DNA from: a bacterium
GTDB taxonomy: Bacteria; Verrucomicrobiota; Verrucomicrobiae; Limisphaerales; J093
Assembly: GCA_021839785.1 (NCBI GenBank)
Contig: JAKCAB010000435.1
Coordinates: 1 to 6,760, forward strand
DNA length: 6,760 nucleotides
Direction of reading: 5' to 3'
This document shows positions 1 through 5,973 of this stretch, piece by piece (position 1 is the stretch's first letter; each line of letters starts with the position of its first letter). Position numbers and translations under genes: made by a program. The notes under the pieces were generated by a model. It was not told the DNA's origin and searched no databases. It was given only the letters and a program-made list of their open reading frames with translations.

Positions 1-146
1 AATTTTGGCAAATACTCCCGGCTGAGTTTTTGAACCGAGGGGCAACCGCCACCGTCGGCAGAATCGCGACCGCATTCCGCTTCCCTGCCTTTTCCGTCCA
101 AGCCGCACTTGCCCGCGAGGCGGGGCATCGCATACGTTCGCGCGGC
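1..146. other. Upstream region of rpe
   Basis: The first 35 or so bases are AT-rich compared with the rest and look intergenic. TTGGCA at 5-10 could be a -35 element, but no good -10 follows at the right distance. No gene can be supported here: the open frame continuing upstream of rpe from an ATG at 30 has no recognisable protein features. Confidence 0.4.
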
Positions 147-854
147 ATGATCATCGCACCATCGTTGCTCGCCGCGAATGCCGGCCGGCTGGCAAGCGAG
201 GCCGAACGCGCCCAGCGGGCGGGCGCCGATTGGCTGCACGTGGACATCATGGACGGCCACTTCGTTCCCAACCTCACTTTCGGCCCCCACGTCGTCCGGG
301 CCGTCCGCAAAGCCACCCGCCTGCCTTTGGACGTACACCTCATGTGCAGCCGGCCCGAAACACTGATCGAGCAGTTCCGCGAGGCGGGCGCCAGCCTGCT
401 CACCGTCCACGTCGAACTCGGCAGTCGCGTGGCCCCGCTTCTGTGGAAGATCAAGTCACTCGGCGCCCTGGCCGGGCTGGCCGTCAACCCGCCCACGCCG
501 ATCGCCGAGGTCCGGCCGTTCCTCAAACAAATCGACCTGTTGCTGGTGATGACCGTGAATCCCGGCTTCGGCGGCCAATCCTTCATCGAAGAAACGGTGC
601 CGAAGATGCATCAGGCGGCGGTGTGGCGACGCGACGCGGGTCTGGATTTCCACCTCGAAGTGGACGGCGGCGTGGACTTCCAGACTGTCGCCGAATGCGC
701 GCGCGCCGGCGCAGACACGTTCGTGAGCGGCACCACACTCTTCGGCCAACACAGTCTGCGTCGCGCGATTCGCAAGCTGCGGCAGATCGCCGAACGCCAC
801 GCGCCGGCCGCCGCGCCGGCCGCCGCCACACCTCGATTGGTGGCAGTGGCTTGA
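147..854 (+). CDS. rpe: Ribulose-phosphate 3-epimerase
   Basis: This enzyme interconverts D-ribulose 5-phosphate and D-xylulose 5-phosphate in the cytosol, in the pentose phosphate pathway (or the Calvin cycle where present). The product is 235 aa, slightly longer than the usual 220-230, and should be a single TIM barrel. The first strand reads IAPSLLAAN at residues 3-11. Metal and catalytic positions are visible: HVDIMDG with His31 and Asp33, DVHLM with His64, and EVDGGV with Asp173. The phosphate-binding turn NPGFGGQSF is at 138-146, and SGTTLFG at 194-200 completes the C-terminal phosphate site. I chose the ATG at 147 because the family begins just before IAPSLL. An in-frame ATG at 30 would add 39 residues with no family resemblance. 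No clear Shine-Dalgarno precedes 147. The last 17 or so residues are Ala/Pro-rich and include a 12-bp tandem duplication. The mutase gene follows after 24 bases, so cotranscription is likely. The family call is very secure. Confidence 0.96.
   Translation: MIIAPSLLAANAGRLASEAERAQRAGADWLHVDIMDGHFVPNLTFGPHVVRAVRKATRLPLDVHLMCSRPETLIEQFREAGASLLTVHVELGSRVAPLLWKIKSLGALAGLAVNPPTPIAEVRPFLKQIDLLLVMTVNPGFGGQSFIEETVPKMHQAAVWRRDAGLDFHLEVDGGVDFQTVAECARAGADTFVSGTTLFGQHSLRRAIRKLRQIAERHAPAAAPAAATPRLVAVA
801..824 (+). repeat. Perfect 12-bp tandem duplication in the rpe 3' end
   Basis: GCGCCGGCCGCC occurs twice back to back (801-812 and 813-824). It is in frame and encodes Ala-Pro-Ala-Ala twice, in the disordered-looking tail beyond the conserved barrel. 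The unit is a multiple of three, so copy number could change without breaking the frame. It looks like a simple slippage repeat. Confidence 0.9.
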
Positions 855-878
855 GGCCGGCCAGCGCCCCACGCGGCC

Positions 879-2297
879 ATGCCCCCAATCCGCTTCGGCA
901 CCGACGGCTGGCGTGGAGTCATCGCCGAAGATTTCACCTTCGCGAACGTCGAGCGCGTCGCCCAGGCCACGGCGGACTGCTGGGCATCCGAGACGGCCAG
1001 AGGTCGCGAGCGCCTGGCCGTAGTCGGCTACGACACCCGTTTCCTGTCCGGGCCATTCGCCGCTCGGACCGCCGAAGTCTTCGCCGGCAACGCGTTTCGC
1101 GTCGTTCTGACTTCGGCGCCGACGCCTACGCCGGCGGTTTCGCTCGCGGTGAAGCAACTTCACGCGGCGGGTGGCGTGATGATCACCGCCAGCCACAATC
1201 CGCCCGAGTTCAACGGCTTCAAACTCAAGGCCTGGTTCGGCGGCTCGGCGGACGCCACGATCTGCCACGGGGTGGAAAGCTGGCTGGATCGCACGTCGGT
1301 GCGACGCTTGCCGCTGGCCGAGGCGCGGCGGCAGGGCACGGTGACCCTCAAGGACCTGCGGCCGGCGCATTACCGCGCGATCCGGCGACTGGTGGATTTT
1401 GAGCGCGTGGCGGAGTCGGGCTTGCGCGTGGCGCATGACGCCATGTTCGGCGTCGGCGCGGGCTGCTTTGCCGCGTTGCTCGCGGGAACAACCTGCCGCG
1501 TCACCACGTTCCGCGGCGAGCGCGATCCGCTGTTCGGCGGCATCCGGCCGGAGCCAATCCCGAAGTTCTACGCCGCCACTTCGGAGTTTCTGCGCCGCCA
1601 CCGGCACGACGTGTGCCTGGTCAGCGACGGCGATGCCGACCGCCTGGGCGGCCTCGACGAACGCGGCGCGCCGCTGACCGCGCATCAAGTCGTCGCCTTG
1701 GTTCTGTGGCATCTGGTGGTGAATCGGCGCCAGCGCGGAACGGTGGTCAAGTCACTGAACACCACGTCGCTGGTGGACCAAATCTGCGCGGCACACGATC
1801 TGCCGCTGCGGGTGACGCCCATCGGCTTCAAGCACATCAGCGCCGAGATGAGGCGGCCCGGCGTGCTGGTGGGCCTGGAGGAGAGCGGCAGTCTGGGGTT
1901 CCCGGCGCACCTGCCGGAACGCGACGGGCTGGCGGCCGGCCTGCTGTTGCTGGAGTTGCTGGCATCGGAGCGGCAACCGCTGAGCCGCGTGCTGCGGCGC
2001 CTGGAGCGCGAGTTCGGTCCGCACCGATACGCGCGTTTGGACCTGCCGTTCCCGGCGGAGCGCCGGGCGCATTTGATGGCCGCCTGCGCAGCCACGCCCC
2101 CCGCCCGGCTGGGTCGCTCGCCGGTGGTGGAAGTGCACACTTTCGATGGCGTGAAATACGTCGCGCGCGACGGTTCCTGGCTGATGCTCCGCGGCTCGGG
2201 CACCGAACCGCTGGTGCGTGTCTATGCCGAGGCGGCGAGCCAGACCGCCGCGGAGCGCCTGGTGCAGGCCGGCGCGAGACGTCTGCGGTCGCTTTGA
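879..2297 (+). CDS. Phosphoglucomutase/phosphomannomutase family protein (alpha-D-phosphohexomutase)
   Basis: Enzymes of this superfamily move phosphate between C6 and C1 of a hexose phosphate through a phosphoserine, feeding glycogen, nucleotide-sugar and cell-wall synthesis. The product is 472 aa, normal for the four-domain family. It opens with FGTDGWRG at residues 6-13. The phosphoserine loop TASHNPPEFNG spans 103-113 with Ser105 as the phosphorylated residue. The Mg2+ loop DGDADR spans 250-255 with Asp250, Asp252 and Asp254. The sugar-specificity loop GLEESGS is at 332-338. The phosphate-binding loop RGSGTEP is at 438-444 in the C-terminal domain. All catalytic elements are intact. The start at 879 is fixed by the family N-terminus, which begins just before FGTDGW; no strong ribosome site is visible. 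It follows rpe by 24 bases. Glucose, mannose or glucosamine phosphate cannot be told apart from motifs; the EESG loop is compatible with glucose/mannose substrates. GlmM is less likely, because the mutase serine loop there has a different flavour. Confidence 0.93.
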   Translation: MPPIRFGTDGWRGVIAEDFTFANVERVAQATADCWASETARGRERLAVVGYDTRFLSGPFAARTAEVFAGNAFRVVLTSAPTPTPAVSLAVKQLHAAGGVMITASHNPPEFNGFKLKAWFGGSADATICHGVESWLDRTSVRRLPLAEARRQGTVTLKDLRPAHYRAIRRLVDFERVAESGLRVAHDAMFGVGAGCFAALLAGTTCRVTTFRGERDPLFGGIRPEPIPKFYAATSEFLRRHRHDVCLVSDGDADRLGGLDERGAPLTAHQVVALVLWHLVVNRRQRGTVVKSLNTTSLVDQICAAHDLPLRVTPIGFKHISAEMRRPGVLVGLEESGSLGFPAHLPERDGLAAGLLLLELLASERQPLSRVLRRLEREFGPHRYARLDLPFPAERRAHLMAACAATPPARLGRSPVVEVHTFDGVKYVARDGSWLMLRGSGTEPLVRVYAEAASQTAAERLVQAGARRLRSL

Positions 2298-2350
2298 CCC
2301 CGGTGGCGGGCGGTTCGGGACTGGGTTGCCAAGTTGCCGCTGGCCAAAGC

Positions 2351-2358
2351 GGAGGAGG
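2351..2358 (+). promoter_or_regulatory. Strong Shine-Dalgarno site for ppk1
   Basis: GGAGGAGG lies nine bases before the ATG at 2368. It is the clearest ribosome site in the window and decides the ppk1 start, since the next in-frame ATG (2401) has no purine-rich stretch before it. The 70-base gap in which it sits (2298-2367) shows no convincing promoter or terminator. Confidence 0.75.
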
Positions 2359-2367
2359 CTTGTTCCT

Positions 2368-4608
2368 ATGTGGGCCAGCGTTCACGCAAGCGTGCCGCGC
2401 ATGAAACGACCGTCGCCCAAGAACTACATCAACCGCGAGTTGAGCTGGCTGGAGTTCAACCAGCGGGTGCTGGAAGAGGTCCTCGACCGCACGAACCCGC
2501 TGCTCGAGCGCGTGAAGTTTTTCGCCATCGTCAGTTCCAACCTGGACGAGTTCTTCGAGGTGCGCGTGGCGGGGTTGAAACAACTGGTGGCCAGCGCCGC
2601 GAACGAGCTTGGCCCCGACGGATTGACCGCCGGCGAAACCTTGCGGGCCATTGCGGCGCGCGTGCAGCGGATGGTGGCCACGTTGTACCGGGTCTGGCGC
2701 GAGCAACTCGTGCCGGCGCTCGCGAAGCACCGCATCCGGTTCCTCGACCCGGCCGCGCTCGAAGGCGCGGACCGGGAGTGGTTGAACGCGTTTTACCGCG
2801 CGGAGGTCCAGCCGGTGCTCACGCCGCTGGCCATCGATCCGGCGCATCCGTTTCCCCGGCTCCGCAACAAATCGCTGAATCTCATCGTCCAGGTGCGGCG
2901 CCCCGGCAAGAAAAAGACCCGCCACCGCCTGTTGGTGGTGCAGGTCCCGCGCGTGCTGCCCCGGCTCATCGAACTCCCGCGCCCGGACGGCGAACACGCG
3001 TACGTCTTTCTGGGCCGGCTGATCGGGCACCACCTGGCGGACCTCGTCCCGGGTCAGGACGTGCAGGGTTTCTGGGCCTTTCGCGTCACGCGTAACAGTG
3101 AGCTGTACATCGACGAGGGGGATTCGGCCAACCTGCTCAAGGCGGTGGAGAACGAGATCCACAACCGCCTCAAAGGCGAGGCCGTGCGCCTCGAAGTCGA
3201 GGAAGGCTGCCCGCCGGAGATCATCAAAGACTTGCTGGCCACGCAGCGACTCACGCCGGACGACCTTTACCTGGTGAACGGCCCGCTGAGCCCGACGCGG
3301 CTCATGATGCTCTGCTCGAATCTCGACAAACCCGAGTTGCGCGACCCGCCGTTTTTCGCGCCCGTCGCGCCCGCCTTGCGCGGGCAAACGGATGTCTTCG
3401 CCGCCATTCGTCGGGGCGACATCCTGTTGCACCATCCGTACGAGAGTTTCGAGAGCGTCGTCGATTTCCTTCAGCAAGCCGCCACGGACCCGCAAGTGCT
3501 GGCGATCAAGCAAACCCTTTACCGCACGGGCGGCGATCCGCGGATCATCGGCGCGCTCATGGACGCGGTGAAAAACGGCAAGCAAGTGACGGCCGTGGTC
3601 GAGTTGAAGGCCCGCTTCGACGAGTCCAACAACATCCGCTGGTCGCACCAGCTCGAGGACGCCGGCGTGCATGTCATTTACGGCATCGTCGGTTACAAGA
3701 TTCATTGCAAGGCCACGCTGGTGGTGCGGCGGGATGAGGACGGCATCCGCCGCTACCTGCATTTGGGGACCGGCAACTACAACCCTGTCACCGCGCGCAT
3801 TTACACCGACCTCAGTTTGCTGACCTGCCGGCCGGACCTGGGCGAGGATGCCACGAACCTGTTCAACCTCCTCACCGGTCTCTGCCAATACCAGGGCCTG
3901 CGCAAGTTGCTGGTCGCCCCGTTCGAACTGCTCCCACGGATGTTGGAAAAAATCCGGCGCGAAACCGAGCACGCCCGGCGCGGCCTGCCGGCCCGCATCG
4001 TCGCCAAGATGAATTCGCTGGTGCTGCCCGAATTGATCGACGCCCTCTACGAGGCGTCCGGCGCGGGGGTCCGGGTGGACCTCATCGTGCGGGGCATCTG
4101 CTGCCTCCGGCCGGGCGTGCCGGGGTTGAGCGAGAACATCGGCGTGCGCAGCATCGTGGGCCGCTTTCTCGAGCACAGCCGGGTCTTCTATTTCGAGAAC
4201 GCCTGCCAGCCGGAAATCTTCATCGGCAGCGCCGACTGGATGCCACGCAATCTGTTCAAGCGGATCGAGGTGGTGTTCCCGATCGAGGACGGCAACCTGC
4301 GCGAACGCATCCTCAACGAGTTGCTCGCCGTGCAACTGGCCGACAACGTCAAAGCGCGCTTCATCCAGGCGGACGGCACGCCCCGCCGCGCCACCGTGCG
4401 GCGGGGCGAACCCCGTGTGAACAGCCAGGAAGAATTGATCCGGCGGGCGCAGGCGAACTCCAGCGCCGAGCCTGGCGAAATTCAGCCCGCTCACCCCGGC
4501 ACCCGGCTCACCCCGGCGCCCCGGCCTTCAAGGCCGTCCGTTCGCCCTCCTCAACCGCACGCGCCCGCCCGGGCCGCCACGTCCATACCGGCCCAGGCCA
4601 GACGGTGA
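2368..4608 (+). CDS. ppk1: Polyphosphate kinase 1
   Basis: PPK1 reversibly polymerises the gamma-phosphate of ATP into long-chain inorganic polyphosphate; the family is typically membrane-associated or peripheral. From this start the product is 746 aa, slightly above the usual 690-740. The N-terminal domain carries YINRELSWLEFN (20-31) and SSNLDEFF (56-63), whose Asn58 matches the ATP-contacting Asn of the E. coli enzyme. The phospholipase-D-like C1 domain has HHPYESF (355-361), Arg386 in LYRTGGDP and Arg416 in ELKARFDE, matching the metal/phosphate arginines. His446 in YKIHCK is the autophosphorylated histidine. The C2 domain has the second catalytic histidine, His603 in RFLEHSRVF, followed by SADWMPRN. 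All key residues are present. The ATG at 2368 is preferred because of the ribosome site; the ATG at 2401 would give 735 aa beginning MKRPSPKN. Family similarity ends near NSQEEL (about residue 690). The remaining tail of about 55 residues is Pro/Ala/Arg-rich and unlike the core. Confidence 0.96.
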   Translation: MWASVHASVPRMKRPSPKNYINRELSWLEFNQRVLEEVLDRTNPLLERVKFFAIVSSNLDEFFEVRVAGLKQLVASAANELGPDGLTAGETLRAIAARVQRMVATLYRVWREQLVPALAKHRIRFLDPAALEGADREWLNAFYRAEVQPVLTPLAIDPAHPFPRLRNKSLNLIVQVRRPGKKKTRHRLLVVQVPRVLPRLIELPRPDGEHAYVFLGRLIGHHLADLVPGQDVQGFWAFRVTRNSELYIDEGDSANLLKAVENEIHNRLKGEAVRLEVEEGCPPEIIKDLLATQRLTPDDLYLVNGPLSPTRLMMLCSNLDKPELRDPPFFAPVAPALRGQTDVFAAIRRGDILLHHPYESFESVVDFLQQAATDPQVLAIKQTLYRTGGDPRIIGALMDAVKNGKQVTAVVELKARFDESNNIRWSHQLEDAGVHVIYGIVGYKIHCKATLVVRRDEDGIRRYLHLGTGNYNPVTARIYTDLSLLTCRPDLGEDATNLFNLLTGLCQYQGLRKLLVAPFELLPRMLEKIRRETEHARRGLPARIVAKMNSLVLPELIDALYEASGAGVRVDLIVRGICCLRPGVPGLSENIGVRSIVGRFLEHSRVFYFENACQPEIFIGSADWMPRNLFKRIEVVFPIEDGNLRERILNELLAVQLADNVKARFIQADGTPRRATVRRGEPRVNSQEELIRRAQANSSAEPGEIQPAHPGTRLTPAPRPSRPSVRPPQPHAPARAATSIPAQARR
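4489..4517 (+). repeat. 12-bp direct repeat in the ppk1 3' tail
   Basis: GCTCACCCCGGC occurs at 4489-4500 and again at 4506-4517, separated by five bases. Because the copies are 17 bases apart they fall in different reading frames. This suggests the DNA here was not shaped by selection on the protein. Just downstream, 4522-4536 can form a hairpin (CGGCCT, loop TCA, AGGCCG), still inside the coding region and with no T-run after it. Confidence 0.7.
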
Positions 4609-4740
4609 GACCGGCGGATCAACGCCGAGCGCGGGACGGAGGGAGCCTCACCGAGTTAACACGAACGTTTCCTGCTTTTCTGTTCCTCGAAGTCAAGCGG
4701 TCGTTTTCAGGCCGCTCCGCCGGGGGCAACCACTTGCCTT
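4609..4740. other. Intergenic region after ppk1, with two weak hairpins
   Basis: This stretch holds no supportable gene. It has a short hairpin at 4612-4627 (CGGCG, six-base loop, CGCCG) and another at 4696-4716 (AGCGGTC, loop GTTTTCA, GGCCGCT; seven pairs counting one G-T). Neither is followed by a T-run, so they are at best weak or Rho-assisted ends for ppk1. From about 4655 to 4710 the sequence is much richer in A and T than the surrounding genes. Confidence 0.5.
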
Positions 4741-4769
4741 TTGCCTCTTCGCGGTGACTGACGTAAACT
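4741..4769 (+). promoter_or_regulatory. Candidate sigma70-type promoter for amrS-amrB
   Basis: TTGCCT (4741-4746) and TAAACT (4764-4769) are separated by 17 bases. Each matches four of six consensus positions. This is the only well-spaced pair I found in the largest gap of the window, where a promoter is expected. Transcription would begin near 4776, leaving about 35 bases of leader before the ATG at 4812, or almost none before the GTG at 4779. The match is moderate and could be chance. Confidence 0.35.
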
Positions 4770-4811
4770 ACTTCAGCAGTGGCACGGACCAGTTCCCAAC
4801 CCCCGCTGGCT

Positions 4812-5963
4812 ATGGCGACGATCAACCTTCCCGAAATCGGCCCCCGTGAGCGGCTGGCGGTGACGCTCGACCGCCACACGGCAGCCGGCCGGCTTTGGCA
4901 CAGGGAAGCGGACAAGGTCCGCTGCGTCGCCTGCGGACACCGCTGCCTCATCGCCCCGGGCCGACGAGGCATCTGCAAGGTGCGGTTCAACGAGGCCGGC
5001 GAACTGCGCGTGCCTTTCGGTTACGTGGCGGGCGCGGCCTGCGATCCCGTCGAGAAAAAGCCGTTCTTCCACGTCCTGCCCGGCAGCGCGGCACTGACTT
5101 TCGGCATGTTGGGGTGCGACTTTCATTGCGCCTACTGCCAGAACTGGATCACCAGCCAGGCGCTGCGCGATGAAGCGGCCAGCACCCGGCTCCAGGCGGC
5201 CACGCCCAAACAACTCGTCGGTGCGGCCCGCCGCGAAGGCGCGCGGCTGATGGTTTCGAGTTACAACGAACCGCTCATCACCGCCGAATGGGCGGCCGCA
5301 GTTTTCGCGGAGGCGAAACCGGCCGGGCGGCTGTGCGCGTTCGTCTCCAACGGCAACGCCACCCCCGAAGCACTCGATTTCCTCCAGCCCTGGCTGAGCG
5401 CGTACAAGGTGGATTTGAAAGGCTTCAACGACCGGCGCTACCGCACGTTGGGCGGCACGCTGAACCACGTCACAGAAACCATCCGGATGGTGCACGCGCG
5501 CGGGCTGTGGCTGGAGGTTGTGACCCTGCTCGTGCCCGGCTTCAACGATGACCCCGCCGAATTGCGCGAGCTCACACGCTTCCTCGCGTCAGTCAGCCCG
5601 GACATCCCGTGGCATGTCACGGCGTTTCACCCGGACTACCGGATGACCGATCCGCCGGCCACGACCGTGCAGGACCTCCTGCGCGCGGCGGAGGTCGGTG
5701 CCGAGGCCGGCCTGCGGTTCGTTTATGCCGGCAACCTGCCGGGCCAGGTCGGCGATTGGGAGAACACGCGCTGTCCCGGCTGCGGCGAAACGCTGGTTCG
5801 ACGTCGCGGTTTTCGGATTGTGGAAAACCGCGTCCGCGCGGATGGCGCCTGCCCGCGCTGCGCGCGCCACCTGCCTGGAATCTGGGCGGCCAATGATCGC
5901 GTGATCGCGGAGGCAGTGCCCAACCAGACGTCCAGCCGCGGCCCGAAACCGGTGAGCCTCTAG
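4812..5963 (+). CDS. amrS: AmmeMemoRadiSam system radical SAM enzyme
   Basis: This is a radical S-adenosylmethionine protein of the AmrS type, related to pyruvate formate-lyase activating enzymes. The reaction and substrate of the family are not established to my knowledge. The product is 383 aa from this start. Four N-terminal cysteines sit in RCVACGHRC and GIC (Cys38, 41, 45, 55), a signature of the AmrS/PflA-like group. The canonical CX3CX2C cluster motif is CDFHCAYC at 102-109, preceded by FGMLG. SYNEP at 150-154 fits the SAM-contacting region, and YKVDLKGFND at about 198-207 is typical of the barrel. Two C-terminal CXXC pairs (Cys321/324 and Cys347/350) look like a zinc ribbon or auxiliary metal site, and GIW follows them. 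The start is uncertain. GTG at 4779 (394 aa) and GTG at 4860 (about 367 aa, closest to the family N-terminus) are alternatives, and none has a good ribosome site. amrB begins 10 bases after the stop. Confidence 0.93.
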   Translation: MATINLPEIGPRERLAVTLDRHTAAGRLWHREADKVRCVACGHRCLIAPGRRGICKVRFNEAGELRVPFGYVAGAACDPVEKKPFFHVLPGSAALTFGMLGCDFHCAYCQNWITSQALRDEAASTRLQAATPKQLVGAARREGARLMVSSYNEPLITAEWAAAVFAEAKPAGRLCAFVSNGNATPEALDFLQPWLSAYKVDLKGFNDRRYRTLGGTLNHVTETIRMVHARGLWLEVVTLLVPGFNDDPAELRELTRFLASVSPDIPWHVTAFHPDYRMTDPPATTVQDLLRAAEVGAEAGLRFVYAGNLPGQVGDWENTRCPGCGETLVRRRGFRIVENRVRADGACPRCARHLPGIWAANDRVIAEAVPNQTSSRGPKPVSL

Positions 5964-5973
5964 TGGATCGACC

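Noticed and set aside
109..138. TTGCCC and TACGTT with an 18-base spacer as a promoter for rpe.
   Set aside because: The -10 matches only three of six positions and would leave almost no leader; it is no better than chance in this composition.
30..146. An N-terminal extension of Rpe from the ATG at 30.
   Set aside because: The 39 extra residues lie before the conserved first strand, do not resemble a convincing targeting sequence for this cytosolic enzyme, and have no ribosome site.
456..1712. A 418-codon open frame on the - strand across rpe and the mutase.
   Set aside because: Same reason: composition-driven antisense shadow with Arg runs and no recognisable domain.
1837..4494. A very long open frame (885 codons) on the - strand opposite ppk1 and the end of the mutase gene.
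   Set aside because: It lies antisense to two genes with complete catalytic motifs. Its translation is low-complexity His/Arg/Ala/Gln-rich with no family features. Long antisense frames are expected from the codon bias of GC-rich genes.
4522..4536. Hairpin CGGCCT-TCA-AGGCCG as a terminator of ppk1.
   Set aside because: It is within the coding region, the stem is short and no T-run follows.
4619..4990. A 123-codon open frame on the - strand covering the intergenic region and the 5' end of amrS.
   Set aside because: Half of it is antisense to the conserved N-terminal cysteine region of AmrS, and the rest shows no motif.
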